This document shows, piece by piece, positions 7,396 through 16,502 of a DNA stretch of 64,000 nucleotides. The notes under the pieces are model-generated. The model saw nothing but the letters and a program-made list of their open reading frames with translations, searched no databases and was not told the DNA's origin. Source of the stretch: an uncultured Bacteroidaceae bacterium (GTDB taxonomy: Bacteria > Bacteroidota > Bacteroidia > Bacteroidales > Bacteroidaceae); assembly GCA_934293005.1 (NCBI GenBank), contig CAKQYA010000002.1, positions 1-64,000 of the forward strand, in the 5' to 3' direction. Both the position numbers and the translations under genes were made by a program. The first letter of the stretch is position 1. Each line of letters starts with the position of its first letter.

Positions 7396-8628
7396 ATGCC
7401 GATTAAACACAACATAGACAGCAACATCATGCTGCAGCCCAATCAAGGCCTGCCAATGTGGCTCATACTCACGCTGAGTGCCATGGCAGGCATATCCGTA
7501 GCTAATATTTACTACTGCCAACCGTTGCTCAACGCCATAAGCGTGGACACAGGATTGAGCACATTCGAGGTGAACCTCATGCCTGTGCTGACGCAGGGCG
7601 GATATGCCTTGGGATTGCTGCTTATCGTGCCTCTGGGCGACCTGTGCAGCAGAAGGAAAACCATTATCGCCAGTTTCTCAACTGTGGCATTGGCATTGCT
7701 TGTCATATTCTTTGCGCACTCCACTCCCCTGCTGCTTGCAGCCTCGTTCGTCACAGGCTTCTGCTCCGTGGCGCCACAGGTGTTCATACCTTTTGTGGTG
7801 CTGTATGCCAAGCCTGAACAGAAAGAGCGCAAGGCCGGCATAGTGCTGTCGGGACTGCTCACAGGCATTCTCGCATCGAGAGTGGTGAGCGGATATGTGG
7901 GCCATGAGTTGGGATGGCGCAGCATGTATCTTATAGCTGCAGCCGTAATGACAGTCTCGACCTTTGCCGTGATGAAGGTGTTTCCCGATGTGAAGCCCAC
8001 ATACAGAGGCACATTCGCTTCGCTGATGAAAAGCATACGAAAGCTCGCCGCGGAGCACCCGCGCTCGATGCTCTACTCCATACGCTCGGCTTTTGCCTTC
8101 GGTTCGATGCTCGGACTATGGGCCTGCCTGGCATTCCGCATGAAAGAGGCTCCGTTCTTTGCCGACAGCGACACGGTGGGCATGCTTGCCCTTTGTGGCG
8201 TGGTGGGCGCATTGACGGCTTCAAATGTAGGCAGATACATTCCACGCTTTGGCGTGGAGCGCATCAATGCCTTGGGATGCATGCTGATATTGCTGTCATG
8301 GATAATCATGGGCCTGTTTGACCACACATACATTGGCCTGATCCTTGGCGTGATAATAATAGACATCGGCATGCAATGCATCCAGCTGAGCAACCAAAGC
8401 GCCACAATGCGCCTATGCCCTGAAGCCACAAGCAGAATGAACACCATCTTCATGGTCACATATTTCATAGGCGGCTCATTTGGCACATTCTTGTCGGGCA
8501 CATTATGGAGCTTATGGGGATGGATGGGCACCGTGGCGGCTGGCACATGCCTGGTATTATGTTCGATGGCGGCCACTATGGCTGTGAAGATTCTTGACAG
8601 GCATTCGGCCAAGGCGCAAAGATATTGA
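7396..8628 (+). CDS. Major facilitator superfamily transporter
   Basis: A 410-residue inner-membrane protein with about twelve hydrophobic segments. The first helix (PMWLILTLSAMAGISVANIYYCQP) and the loop GDLCSRRKT after helix 2, a version of the MFS signature loop, identify the superfamily. It resembles proton-driven exporters of the drug/sugar-efflux branch; the substrate cannot be inferred. The ATG at 7429 (MLQPNQG) is an equally good start. It is divergent from umuDC and appears to be a single-gene unit. Confidence 0.85.
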   Translation: MPIKHNIDSNIMLQPNQGLPMWLILTLSAMAGISVANIYYCQPLLNAISVDTGLSTFEVNLMPVLTQGGYALGLLLIVPLGDLCSRRKTIIASFSTVALALLVIFFAHSTPLLLAASFVTGFCSVAPQVFIPFVVLYAKPEQKERKAGIVLSGLLTGILASRVVSGYVGHELGWRSMYLIAAAVMTVSTFAVMKVFPDVKPTYRGTFASLMKSIRKLAAEHPRSMLYSIRSAFAFGSMLGLWACLAFRMKEAPFFADSDTVGMLALCGVVGALTASNVGRYIPRFGVERINALGCMLILLSWIIMGLFDHTYIGLILGVIIIDIGMQCIQLSNQSATMRLCPEATSRMNTIFMVTYFIGGSFGTFLSGTLWSLWGWMGTVAAGTCLVLCSMAATMAVKILDRHSAKAQRY

Positions 8629-8791
8629 CCTATACGCATGCCGATGCAGGCAGCACCATTCATCATGGCATGTGCGCACACAAAGAAAAAAAAGCAAGAA
8701 ACAGGCATGCTAACAACGCACGGCAATACAAGACCTCTGCAGAAAAACTGAGAACTAAGCATTGCCCGCATTCATGAACTATAGATGAACT

Positions 8792-9172
8792 ATGGATATA
8801 GAACAAGTGAGAAACTACACATTATCGCTGTACGGCGTGACAGAAGACCAGCCGTTTGGCGATGACAACATCACCTACAGGGTGGAAGGAAAGATCTTTC
8901 TGTGTCTTTGGCTTGGACATGACAAATACGATTTGAAGCATGGGGCACATAAGTTTGCATGCAAACTGTCTCCTGAAAGGAATGAAGAGTTGCGCGACTT
9001 GCATGAGGCTGTGACACCAGCCTTTCATTGGAACAAGAAACATTGGAGCGACGTGTATTTCGAACAATTAGATGCACAACAAGTGACTGAATGGATAAGG
9101 GAATCGTACGAACTCATCATCAGCAAACTCCCGAAGGCAGCGAGAGAAAAATACAAGCAGCCACAGGTTTAA
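8792..9172 (+). CDS. MmcQ/YjbR family DNA-binding protein
   Basis: A 126-residue protein with the YjbR/MmcQ pattern: N-terminal helices followed by PFGDD, a lysine-rich strand region, and the late motif HWNKKHWSDVYF. Members have a CyaY-like fold and are thought to bind DNA; their function is not well defined. The length is typical. It is convergent with the alcohol dehydrogenase gene, and the gap between them holds a palindrome at 9242-9259. Confidence 0.85.
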   Translation: MDIEQVRNYTLSLYGVTEDQPFGDDNITYRVEGKIFLCLWLGHDKYDLKHGAHKFACKLSPERNEELRDLHEAVTPAFHWNKKHWSDVYFEQLDAQQVTEWIRESYELIISKLPKAAREKYKQPQV

Positions 9173-9241
9173 GCCAAATCGGTCATTAGATTTCAAATAT
9201 TGTTAGTGTTTGTTTCGAGACAGACCAAAATCCATCAAAAA

Positions 9242-9271
9242 AAGTATCCTATGATACTTGGCCAAGTATCC
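9242..9271. repeat. AAGTATC palindrome (dispersed repeat copy)
   Basis: AAGTATC-CTAT-GATACTT forms a perfect 7-bp stem with a 4-base loop (9242-9259). It is followed by GGCCAAGTATCC, the start of a second copy. The same palindrome with a different loop occurs four times in tandem at 53028-53121. Both sites lie between convergent genes, which suits a bidirectional terminator or a REP-like element. Confidence 0.75.
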
Positions 9272-9383
9272 TTACCATCATTTTTCAGCATGATGACAAG
9301 GTGTCTGACTTTATTGACGCATCAGATCAGAAAAGGCTTCTGTATTGATGCGATTTCAAATGGCCCAATTGGAGACAAGCGAC

Positions 9384-10565
9384 CTATTCCTCTTTGCAGT
9401 ATTCATATATCTGCTTTGTGGCTGCAGCATCAAGCTGCATGTAGCCTTGCAGAATGTCGCCCTTCAGATTGTGAAGGCGTGTGTTGAGGAGATTGATGTC
9501 GGGGTCTGGTATGCCAAGCTGAGCGAAGGTCACAGGCATGTGAAGCTTGTCGTGCAGCCAAGCCTTGAGACGTCTCGTGCCTTCAAGAGCATCTGCGCTT
9601 GCATCGCCTGTGTCGGCAACACAAAGAACACGATGGGCCAATTGCGCCACCTTGTGCGGATTGTGCTCTGACGCATATCGAAGGAAGGCGGGGAACACCA
9701 CAGCGAGTCCGGCTCCATGGGTCACATCGTATTCTGCGCTTATCTCATGCTCCATGGCATGGCTGTTCCAGTCTTCCTGGCGGCCCAAAGAGCAAGTGTC
9801 GTTGTGAGCGATAGTGCCGCTCCACATGATATTGGCGCGAGCCTCATAGTCGGAAGGATTGGCTATCACCTTTTCGGCCTCTTCCATTATAGCCATCAGC
9901 ATCCCCTCTGCCAATCGGTCGCCTATTTGGACATCAGGAGTGTTTGACAGGTAACGTTCAAGGATGTGCGCCATCATATCGCTGATGCCGCTCGCTGTCT
10001 GCCATTCAGGAAGAGTCATCGTGAGCTCCGGATTCATGATGGCAAATTTGGGACGCAGAAGCATGGGCATGCGCAGACCATTCTTCACATGCGTGCGGGT
10101 ATTGGTGATGACAGTATTGCCTGAGCCTTCGCTGCCTGCTGCAGGGATGGTGAGGACCACACCCACAGGAAGCGCGCGTGTCGGCTTAGCCTTGCCTATG
10201 TAGAAATCCCAGAAATCGCCTTCGTAATAGTGGCCCACAGCAATAGCTTTGGCTGTGTCGATAGTTGAGCCACCTCCGACAGGGAGCAGGAAATCGGGGC
10301 GGAAGTGCTTTGCAAGCTCAAGTCCTTCATACACTTTTGTGTCAACTGGATTGGGCTGCACTCCCGACAGCTGGCAGAAAGCTATGCCTTGCTCTGCAAG
10401 CGAGGCCTCCACTTTCTTGAGAAGGCCAGAGCGCACTACGCTTCCGCCTCCATATACTATCATGACGCGCGAAGCTCCATATCTCTTGCAGAGTTCGCCA
10501 ACTTTGTTTTCTGTTTCTCTGCCGAAAACAAATTCGGTAGGAGAATAAAATGTGAAGTTGTTCAT
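9384..10565 (-). CDS. Iron-containing alcohol dehydrogenase, BDH/YqhD type
   Basis: A 393-residue group III alcohol dehydrogenase, probably reducing aldehydes with NAD(P)H. The nucleotide-binding GGGS is at residues 97-100. The metal ligands can be placed at Asp196, His200, His269 and His283, matching the butanol dehydrogenase/YqhD pattern. Length is normal. The gene is monocistronic, divergent from the NUDIX gene. A -7 box at 10847-10854 implies a leader of about 280 nt, unusually long for this window. Its role could be disposal of toxic aldehydes or fermentation. Confidence 0.92.
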   Translation of the reverse strand: MNNFTFYSPTEFVFGRETENKVGELCKRYGASRVMIVYGGGSVVRSGLLKKVEASLAEQGIAFCQLSGVQPNPVDTKVYEGLELAKHFRPDFLLPVGGGSTIDTAKAIAVGHYYEGDFWDFYIGKAKPTRALPVGVVLTIPAAGSEGSGNTVITNTRTHVKNGLRMPMLLRPKFAIMNPELTMTLPEWQTASGISDMMAHILERYLSNTPDVQIGDRLAEGMLMAIMEEAEKVIANPSDYEARANIMWSGTIAHNDTCSLGRQEDWNSHAMEHEISAEYDVTHGAGLAVVFPAFLRYASEHNPHKVAQLAHRVLCVADTGDASADALEGTRRLKAWLHDKLHMPVTFAQLGIPDPDINLLNTRLHNLKGDILQGYMQLDAAATKQIYEYCKEE

Positions 10566-10846
10566 ATGCTATATGTTTAAATGATTTGATTCTTATATTC
10601 TAATAGGAAGAACCGCGCTTGACAGCCCGATGAGCTGCGCGAATGCCGGCCATACTGACACAAGAGCGTTACAAGCTTATACATTATTATATATGCATTA
10701 CATATGTGCCTGCATCATCACATCCCGAACCAATCCCGAGACCATCCCAGACAATATTGCCTGCCTTTAGATTCCACATTCGCGCATGGCAGCATTCATG
10801 CAGGCATAAGGCAGGCGATACAGCCTTCGCCCTTATGCATCATCGG

Positions 10847-10854
10847 CAAAGTTA
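10847..10854 (-). promoter_or_regulatory. -7 box TAACTTTG toward the ADH gene
   Basis: Perfect match to the commonest -7 octamer in this window, on the minus strand, about 280 bases before the alcohol dehydrogenase start. Confidence 0.5.
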
Positions 10855-10927
10855 GCGTTTTTTTCTTAAAACACTTTCATGAATGGCAAAATTCAGCCAT
10901 TATGAATTTCAAACAGAATATAATTTG

Positions 10928-10935
10928 TAACTTTG
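10928..10935 (+). promoter_or_regulatory. -7 box TAACTTTG of the NUDIX gene
   Basis: Consensus match 70 bases before the NUDIX hydrolase start codon, in an AT-rich context. Confidence 0.6.
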
Positions 10936-11005
10936 TGCGAGAATAGGCCAATGGGCCTATCGAATCATCAAGCAGAAAACAACCAAACAAAATGACTCAA
11001 CCAAT

Positions 11006-11593
11006 ATGGTCAAGAAAGATATGGACATAACGGAACAGAAAAATAAAGACCCCATGGCATGGGAAGTGCTCGAAAGCGAGTATGTGTATAAGAAGCCTTG
11101 GCTCACAGCACGACGCGAGCATGTCAAACTACCCACAGGAGCCGAGATACAAGACTTTTATGTGCTGGAATACCCCGAATTCTGCAATGTCATAGCTATA
11201 ACGAAAGACGGCAAATATCTGATGGAACGCCAATATCGCCACGCTCAGCACCTCACAGGGATAGAGATTCCTGCTGGCTGTGTGGAAAAAGGCGAAGACC
11301 CGATGGAAGCAGCCAAGCGTGAGCTATACGAAGAGACAGGATATGCAGGAGGAAAATGGAGCAAGCTGATGACTGTGAGCCCCAACCCCGGATCGTGCAC
11401 AAACTCAAGCCACACGTTTCTTGCCGTTGGCGTGGAGAGGGTTTCCACACAGCATCTCGAAGAATCGGAAGACATCAAGATTGTGCTTCTTGAGCAGGAA
11501 GAGGTGATCCGCATGCTTAGGAACGATGAGTTTCACCAAGCCATGATGGCTGCTCCGCTATGGAAATATTTTGCGACCAACAAACTTATCTGA
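11006..11593 (+). CDS. NUDIX hydrolase, ADP-ribose pyrophosphatase type
   Basis: A 195-residue protein carrying a complete Nudix box at residues 91-113 (G-x5-E-x7-REL-x2-EE-x-G, ending RELYEETGY). The preceding strand IPAGCVEKGEDP is the pattern seen in ADP-ribose pyrophosphatases, so hydrolysis of ADP-ribose or a similar nucleoside diphosphate sugar is the likely reaction. The enzyme would be cytoplasmic. An in-frame ATG at 11021 (MDITEQ) is an alternative start. A DUF4491 membrane protein follows after 13 bases, probably in the same operon. Confidence 0.88.
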   Translation: MVKKDMDITEQKNKDPMAWEVLESEYVYKKPWLTARREHVKLPTGAEIQDFYVLEYPEFCNVIAITKDGKYLMERQYRHAQHLTGIEIPAGCVEKGEDPMEAAKRELYEETGYAGGKWSKLMTVSPNPGSCTNSSHTFLAVGVERVSTQHLEESEDIKIVLLEQEEVIRMLRNDEFHQAMMAAPLWKYFATNKLI

Positions 11594-11606
11594 ACGACAT
11601 ACACAA

Positions 11607-11948
11607 ATGAATTACACAGGTTTAATCATTGCAATCATCACATTCCTTGTGATAGGAATATTTCATCCCATCGTCATCAAAAGCGAATATCATTTCGGCA
11701 CTCGATGCTGGTGGGCATTTGCCGTGGCAGGCATAGCGTTCATCTTGGCAAGCCTTTTAGCAGAGGACGACATCGTGAGCCCTGTGCTTGGCGTGGTGGG
11801 CTGCTCATGTCTATGGAGCATCCTTGAAATCTTCGAACAGAAGCAAAGAGTGGAGAAAGGATGGTTTCCCATGAATCCAAAGAGGAAAAATGAATATGAT
11901 TCAAAAACAGACAAGCATGAGTCGCCAAAGGACGCTCCCGACCAATAG
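11607..11948 (+). CDS. DUF4491 family membrane protein
   Basis: A 113-residue protein with three hydrophobic segments in the first 80 residues (about 4-22, 33-50 and 57-72) and a charged C-terminal tail. The opening MNYTGLIIAIITFLVIGIFHP and the phrase GTRCWWAF match DUF4491, a small family found mainly in Bacteroidales and Firmicutes, of unknown function. The start at 11607 was chosen because it begins exactly at the family start; the open frame runs further upstream into the NUDIX gene. Confidence 0.82.
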   Translation: MNYTGLIIAIITFLVIGIFHPIVIKSEYHFGTRCWWAFAVAGIAFILASLLAEDDIVSPVLGVVGCSCLWSILEIFEQKQRVEKGWFPMNPKRKNEYDSKTDKHESPKDAPDQ

Positions 11949-12077
11949 ATGTGCGTCTGAATGAGGCTCATCAACTACAGCACAATCATGAGGCTGCTCG
12001 ACACAATGGCATCCGTCTGATAGATTGCGTCTATAACCACATAGACACAAGCATTCATCCGTCTATAATTAAATGTG

Positions 12078-12085
12078 TACCTTTG
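12078..12085 (+). promoter_or_regulatory. -7 box TACCTTTG of the C_GCAxxG_C_C gene
   Basis: Consensus match 28 bases before the start codon of the redox protein gene; likely also serves the thioredoxin gene behind it. Confidence 0.6.
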
Positions 12086-12112
12086 CAGAATAATCAATAA
12101 CAATGACGCATT

Positions 12113-12502
12113 ATGGAAAGTAGAAAGAAAATGGCGGCAGCAAAGAAAGCATGCGGGTCGCACAACTGCGCACAGGCATTGTGCTGCACTTATCATGACT
12201 TCACAGGACTGGACGTGGACACCATCAAGCATGCAGGCAGCAGTTTTGCCGTTGGCATGGGAAACATGGAGGGCACGTGCGGAGCCTTGATTGGAGCCGG
12301 AATCGTATATGGCCTCGCCACCAAAGACAAGGTTAAGGCCATGAAAGGCATGAGGCAGATAATGGACAAGTTTCAAAAACGAAACGGCGCCACACAATGC
12401 AAATTGCTTAAAGGGGCAGGCACAGGCAAGGTGCTCTGCGAATGCTCCAAGTGTGTTGAGGACGCAGCAGAGCTGCTCGAAGAATTGCTTTTTGAAAAAT
12501 AA
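12113..12502 (+). CDS. C_GCAxxG_C_C family redox protein
   Basis: A 129-residue cysteine-rich protein of the family named after its C-GCAxxG-C-C motif. Cysteines lie at 14, 19, 24, 25, 56, 96, 109, 111 and 114; TCGALIGAG (55-63) corresponds to the GCAxxG part. Families with this arrangement are presumed redox or metal-cluster proteins, but no reaction is established. It sits ten bases before a thioredoxin gene, which supports a thiol-redox role, and the two very likely form one transcript from the box at 12078. Confidence 0.85.
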   Translation: MESRKKMAAAKKACGSHNCAQALCCTYHDFTGLDVDTIKHAGSSFAVGMGNMEGTCGALIGAGIVYGLATKDKVKAMKGMRQIMDKFQKRNGATQCKLLKGAGTGKVLCECSKCVEDAAELLEELLFEK

Positions 12503-12512
12503 ATGAAGCGTT

Positions 12513-12809
12513 ATGGAAAAATTTAATGACATCATCAACAGCGGCCAACTCACATTGGTAGATTTCTTCGCCACATGGTGCGGACCTTGCAAGCAGATGC
12601 ATCCCGTGCTTGAGCAACTGAAAGCTGGCATGGGCGACAGCATACGTATCATAAAGCTCGATGTCGACAAGAACGGACATCTGGCCGACACTTACCGCAT
12701 ACAGTCGGTGCCTACCTTAATGCTCTTCCGCAACGGTGAGATGCTATGGAGGCAAAGCGGCGCCACAAGCCTGTCTGATTTAAAGAGCCAGATTTCAAAT
12801 TATCTGTAA
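12513..12809 (+). CDS. trxA: Thioredoxin
   Basis: A 98-residue single-domain thioredoxin with the classical WCGPC active site (residues 22-26) and the cis-proline segment SVPTLMLF. There is no signal peptide, so it is cytoplasmic. It can reduce partners such as the BCP peroxiredoxin at 2538. It follows the C_GCAxxG_C_C gene by ten bases and is immediately followed by a truncated oxyR-like relic. Several thioredoxins usually occur in these genomes, so the symbol is by family only. Confidence 0.93.
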   Translation: MEKFNDIINSGQLTLVDFFATWCGPCKQMHPVLEQLKAGMGDSIRIIKLDVDKNGHLADTYRIQSVPTLMLFRNGEMLWRQSGATSLSDLKSQISNYL

Positions 12810-12814
12810 TACAC

Positions 12815-12991
12815 ATGAACATACAACAGCTCAGATATATTGTCGCATTAGACCGCTTTCGCAATTTTGCAAGAGCGGCTGAAGCGTGTGATGTGTCTCA
12901 GCCAACCTTGAGCGCCATGCTTGTGAGATTGGAAGTCATGCCTGAAGGAATGCTGACTGAAGGCATTCTTAAATATGGCATCAGGATATGA
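12815..12991 (+). pseudogene. Truncated oxyR-like LysR regulator relic
   Basis: A 58-codon frame beginning MNIQQLRYIVALDRFRNFA. The first 40 residues are the winged helix-turn-helix of OxyR-type LysR regulators, including the recognition-helix stretch VSQPTLSAM. After LVRLE the homology stops abruptly; a short unrelated tail (VMPEGMLTEGILKYGIRI) leads to a stop. Full-length OxyR is about 300 residues, so the hinge and peroxide-sensing domain are gone and I could not find their remnants before 13128. It starts six bases after the thioredoxin gene. It may be translated as a short DNA-binding peptide, but decay is more likely. Confidence 0.8.
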
Positions 12992-13128
12992 ACGCACAGA
13001 TTTGAGCTGCTGCTTTGAGCATAATGGATCATCAGACAATCATGGCGTGACGGATAGCCTTCCAATAATCAACATATGGCAGCACTTATAATGACTGCAT
13101 GATTCATGGTGACGAGCTCAAAAAGTGC

Positions 13129-16100
13129 TTATCGCCTCGAATCGCAGTAGTCTATAAGTTTTTTGTAGAGCGCATTTTGCGAAAGGAGTTGCCTGTTGCC
13201 AAGAACGAAGAGCTGTTTGCGGGCTCGGGTGATTGCAACATTGAGTTTGCGGTCGACATCTGCTGAGGCTATGGTGACAATGTTGGAAAGCATGTCGAGC
13301 TCATACGACTGCGTGATGGTGGTGCCATAAATAATCACGTCACGCTGCGACCCCTGATAACGCTCCACCGTGTCGATGAGCAAGCCCGAGGCCAAGCATT
13401 CTGCCGCAGCTTCCGTATATCCGCCAGCACAAAAGGCGTGCGCCACCTCAGCTCTGACAGCAGTTATCTGTCGGCGGAAAGGAACAATGATGCCTAATTG
13501 GGCTGATGGGTTGAATGCTATGCCGTTACGTTTGTTCACCTCGCACACAGAACGCACTATCTGAGCTATCATACGGGCTTCAAGCACATTGGCCTTCGGT
13601 ATGCGTTCTTCAATTGTGGGGCATGGCACATTTATGAAGGCGCATCTGCGTGTGGCGACAATGGCTTCCACAGGATCTGATTCATCATAAATGGCATATG
13701 AAAGCGGCTCGCATTGATGAGGCAGCCCGACTGGCTTAAGAAGATGCTCATAGAAAACTGCAGAAGGAAACTCTGCGATGTCGGGATGCATGCGCCCTTG
13801 ACATTCGAGCATGGACACAATCTTGCTGTTGTGACGGTTCTGCTCATAAAGGCGTTCAAAGAATGAATTGCGGCAGTTGGTCAATCCTATGGAACGAAGC
13901 CGTTCGGAAGTGACTTCCGACTTTGAATCATCTTGCACCACAACTGCAGGCAGCTGTTTGTGATCTCCTATCATGATGAATGAGTCGATAGACGGAGATG
14001 TCATTATGCCCATGAGCTGCGGCTCAAGTATCTGTGATGCTTCATCGAATATTGCCACATCGAAATGCTTGAGCTTGAGCAGGGCTGCATGACTCTGCAT
14101 GGACGAGACTGTGCTGACAAAGATGCTTGTGGCATCTATGAGGTTAACCACAAGTTGACGGTTGTTCATTCCATTAAGGACGTTGGGCAAAAGATGGCTG
14201 CGATAATCGGGCGCACATGAAAGTTCGCGCCCGAGGCGCACGTAGGAAGGATGTGGCTCTATAGTGTCAAGCATGCCGCATATCTCGTCAACGGCCCTGT
14301 TTGTGTAAGAAAGCAGAAGAATATTGTGATGCTTGCCCATATGCTGTTCCACCATGCGCTTGAGGGAAACTGATGTCTTGCCCGTACCAGGAGGCCCCAC
14401 AAGAAGGAACAGTTCGTTTTCTTCTGGCTCACGCTGGCATAGCACTAAATCGCGGCGACGCTTGCTGCACGTGACAAGTGAGAAGAGGTTGGCGTACAGA
14501 GCGCCGAACGACGACTCAACATGATCATGCTCGATGGCATAGAGACTGTCGGAAGGAAAAATGCTGGTGTCGCGCTGGTTGTTTTTCAGCTTCAGCCATA
14601 TTCTGTCAGACTCATACTCTTCGACGCTGCATCGTACCACGTGTTGGCTCACGGCTGTGTCGGCTGGCGTGTTGCGATGGTAAAGAATCACAGAGTCGCC
14701 TATACGAAAGTTGGCCTGGACACTTTCGTTGCCCCACTCCAAGCAAATAGCCTCCACCCCATCATTGATGCGCAAATCAAGGATGCGCAAGTTGAGAAGT
14801 ATGTCACCATTCTCAATCTTTGTGTCTGTGTCGGCAAGCCAAAGGGATGAGAGAGAGCGCGTGGTGTCGGGGCGAGAGTCGGACATCTTGCTTTCAAAAT
14901 GTTCGCGCTCGACAAACTGCAGAAACGTGTAGAAATAATCCGTGGTTATGGCGTCCATGCTGTGAAGACAATCAAGCATTTCCTTTATGGGTGGGAGAGC
15001 ATAATTGAGCCAAAACATGTCACTACATTGTGGATTGAGACGGAACGACTCTGGAGAAAGGCTCGACATGATTTTGCGCCCCTTGCCTTGAAGAAGCGCA
15101 AGTTCAAGGCTTATTATGTTGTTGCGTATATTGAGTGCGCGCATCACCATTTCCTGATAACTGCGCTGTTCCTGCAATTTAGGATAGCGGGAATACAACA
15201 GATTGCCCATCACATTCGACTGATGTATGCCGCTATTATAAAAAAGAATCTCTTTGTATAAAAGCATCTGCATCATATGCTCGTCTTTGGAACGGTTGCG
15301 ATATTCGTTCCACTTGCCCGACTTGAGCTCGATGAGAAAGGCCGACTTTCCTTCGCCTATGCAGATGAGGCAGTCCATTCGTCCTTGAAGACCAAGAGCC
15401 TCACAGAAGAAGGATGGCTCAATGTATACATGAGGCGTGCCAGTTTGCATAAAAGGCATCTCATGAATGTCGGCTACTGTTTTCTTGATGTTGGCAAACT
15501 GCCGCTGGGTCTCAGCAAAGAAATTACTGTCTATGCCCTCGCATGCCGATATGTCTATAGCACGTTCGGCAAAGAGTTTGCGCATAGATGTGAGATAATC
15601 AGGCGAGGCAAGGTTGAGCGCATCGTCAAGAAACTGGTTGGCGAAGTCGCCAAGGATGGTGTAGACTGTGCTCTCGCGCTTGCCAAATTTAGACAGAAGA
15701 TGATTGAAGGCCGAGTCGCCATAGGGTTTGATGCAGTTGGTTACCGTAGTGGTGTCGATGAGGTAATCTGGCTCTATGACTATGTATGTGGGATGATACA
15801 CCCCATCGTGGTCGATTGTGAAAGAGAGAATATTGAATTGCATGCCCTCTTTCAACAGATGAGAGGCTTCAAGGGTGTGGGCATTAACAGCAAAGTCAAT
15901 GCGGCAGGTGGTGTCGGAAGGCATCTCGCTCGAAACGGCAAGCAGATATTTACCTTCATCATCTATGCCTTGCATGACGAAACGAAGACGCTTGCGGCGC
16001 GCCATCTGACGAATATATTCCGTTGGCAGAGGCAACGAAGAAACATCTGGCAGAATGCCACGGAAGACTGCAGGAACAGACGTGTCGGTAAAATGCGCCA

Positions 16101-16383
16101 TCGCATCCACAAAGGCACGTGTGTCGACAAGGAATGCGTGTTCGTCGCATTCAATCACCCCATGCAGAACGAGCCTGGCTCTCCAGCGAAAAGAATCGAC
16201 AGAGCGCAAGGGATAATTGGTGAGCCTGCACACGGCTTGCAGACGCGAGAAGAAGTCGGCATAGTCTGTTGGGAGTCCTTTGGTCTTTTCGATGCACACT
16301 CGATGAAGGGCATCATAAAAGCAACGATACTTCTGGAGTATCGTCGCTTGTGAGAAAAACATTTCTATGAGGTCTTGCCACAC
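13129..16383 (-). CDS. Dna2-like nuclease-helicase
   Basis: A 1084-residue two-part enzyme. The N-terminal half contains a PD-(D/E)XK (Cas4/RecB-like) nuclease core, with Asp337 in GRMDCLI and the E-x-K pair at Glu352/Lys354 (LIELKSGK). The C-terminal half is a superfamily 1 DNA2/NAM7-type helicase: Walker A GPPGTGKT (663-670), Walker B DEAS (780-783), the VERYQGSQ motif and the late TRARK motif. Nuclease before helicase is the order of eukaryotic Dna2. It probably processes DNA ends or flaps; a defence role is possible but unproved. It is alone in its transcript, with TAATTTTG at 16403-16410 just upstream. Confidence 0.87.
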   Translation of the reverse strand: MWQDLIEMFFSQATILQKYRCFYDALHRVCIEKTKGLPTDYADFFSRLQAVCRLTNYPLRSVDSFRWRARLVLHGVIECDEHAFLVDTRAFVDAMAHFTDTSVPAVFRGILPDVSSLPLPTEYIRQMARRKRLRFVMQGIDDEGKYLLAVSSEMPSDTTCRIDFAVNAHTLEASHLLKEGMQFNILSFTIDHDGVYHPTYIVIEPDYLIDTTTVTNCIKPYGDSAFNHLLSKFGKRESTVYTILGDFANQFLDDALNLASPDYLTSMRKLFAERAIDISACEGIDSNFFAETQRQFANIKKTVADIHEMPFMQTGTPHVYIEPSFFCEALGLQGRMDCLICIGEGKSAFLIELKSGKWNEYRNRSKDEHMMQMLLYKEILFYNSGIHQSNVMGNLLYSRYPKLQEQRSYQEMVMRALNIRNNIISLELALLQGKGRKIMSSLSPESFRLNPQCSDMFWLNYALPPIKEMLDCLHSMDAITTDYFYTFLQFVEREHFESKMSDSRPDTTRSLSSLWLADTDTKIENGDILLNLRILDLRINDGVEAICLEWGNESVQANFRIGDSVILYHRNTPADTAVSQHVVRCSVEEYESDRIWLKLKNNQRDTSIFPSDSLYAIEHDHVESSFGALYANLFSLVTCSKRRRDLVLCQREPEENELFLLVGPPGTGKTSVSLKRMVEQHMGKHHNILLLSYTNRAVDEICGMLDTIEPHPSYVRLGRELSCAPDYRSHLLPNVLNGMNNRQLVVNLIDATSIFVSTVSSMQSHAALLKLKHFDVAIFDEASQILEPQLMGIMTSPSIDSFIMIGDHKQLPAVVVQDDSKSEVTSERLRSIGLTNCRNSFFERLYEQNRHNSKIVSMLECQGRMHPDIAEFPSAVFYEHLLKPVGLPHQCEPLSYAIYDESDPVEAIVATRRCAFINVPCPTIEERIPKANVLEARMIAQIVRSVCEVNKRNGIAFNPSAQLGIIVPFRRQITAVRAEVAHAFCAGGYTEAAAECLASGLLIDTVERYQGSQRDVIIYGTTITQSYELDMLSNIVTIASADVDRKLNVAITRARKQLFVLGNRQLLSQNALYKKLIDYCDSRR

Positions 16384-16402
16384 GATAGGAACTGTTGAGA
16401 TG

Positions 16403-16410
16403 CAAAATTA
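16403..16410 (-). promoter_or_regulatory. -7 box TAATTTTG of the nuclease-helicase gene
   Basis: Minus-strand consensus match 20 bases before the start codon. Confidence 0.5.
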
Positions 16411-16502
16411 TAAGAAAATGGAGTATTTATGCGGAAACGGCCTATGGGAATTGACCCACCATGCTTGATCAACATGAAGCTTTCCTGCTTGAGCACATGA
16501 TG

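Larger units (their letters stand above)
10566..11005. other. Divergent promoter region, ADH and NUDIX genes
   Basis: A 440-base gap with two back-to-back -7 boxes (10847-10854 minus, 10928-10935 plus). The ADH side has a leader of about 280 nt with no frame or strong terminator that I could recognise. Confidence 0.5.

Noticed and set aside
12992..13128. Remains of the OxyR sensor domain after the relic
   Set aside because: All three plus-strand frames have early stops and no stretch that resembles the OxyR C-terminal domain.
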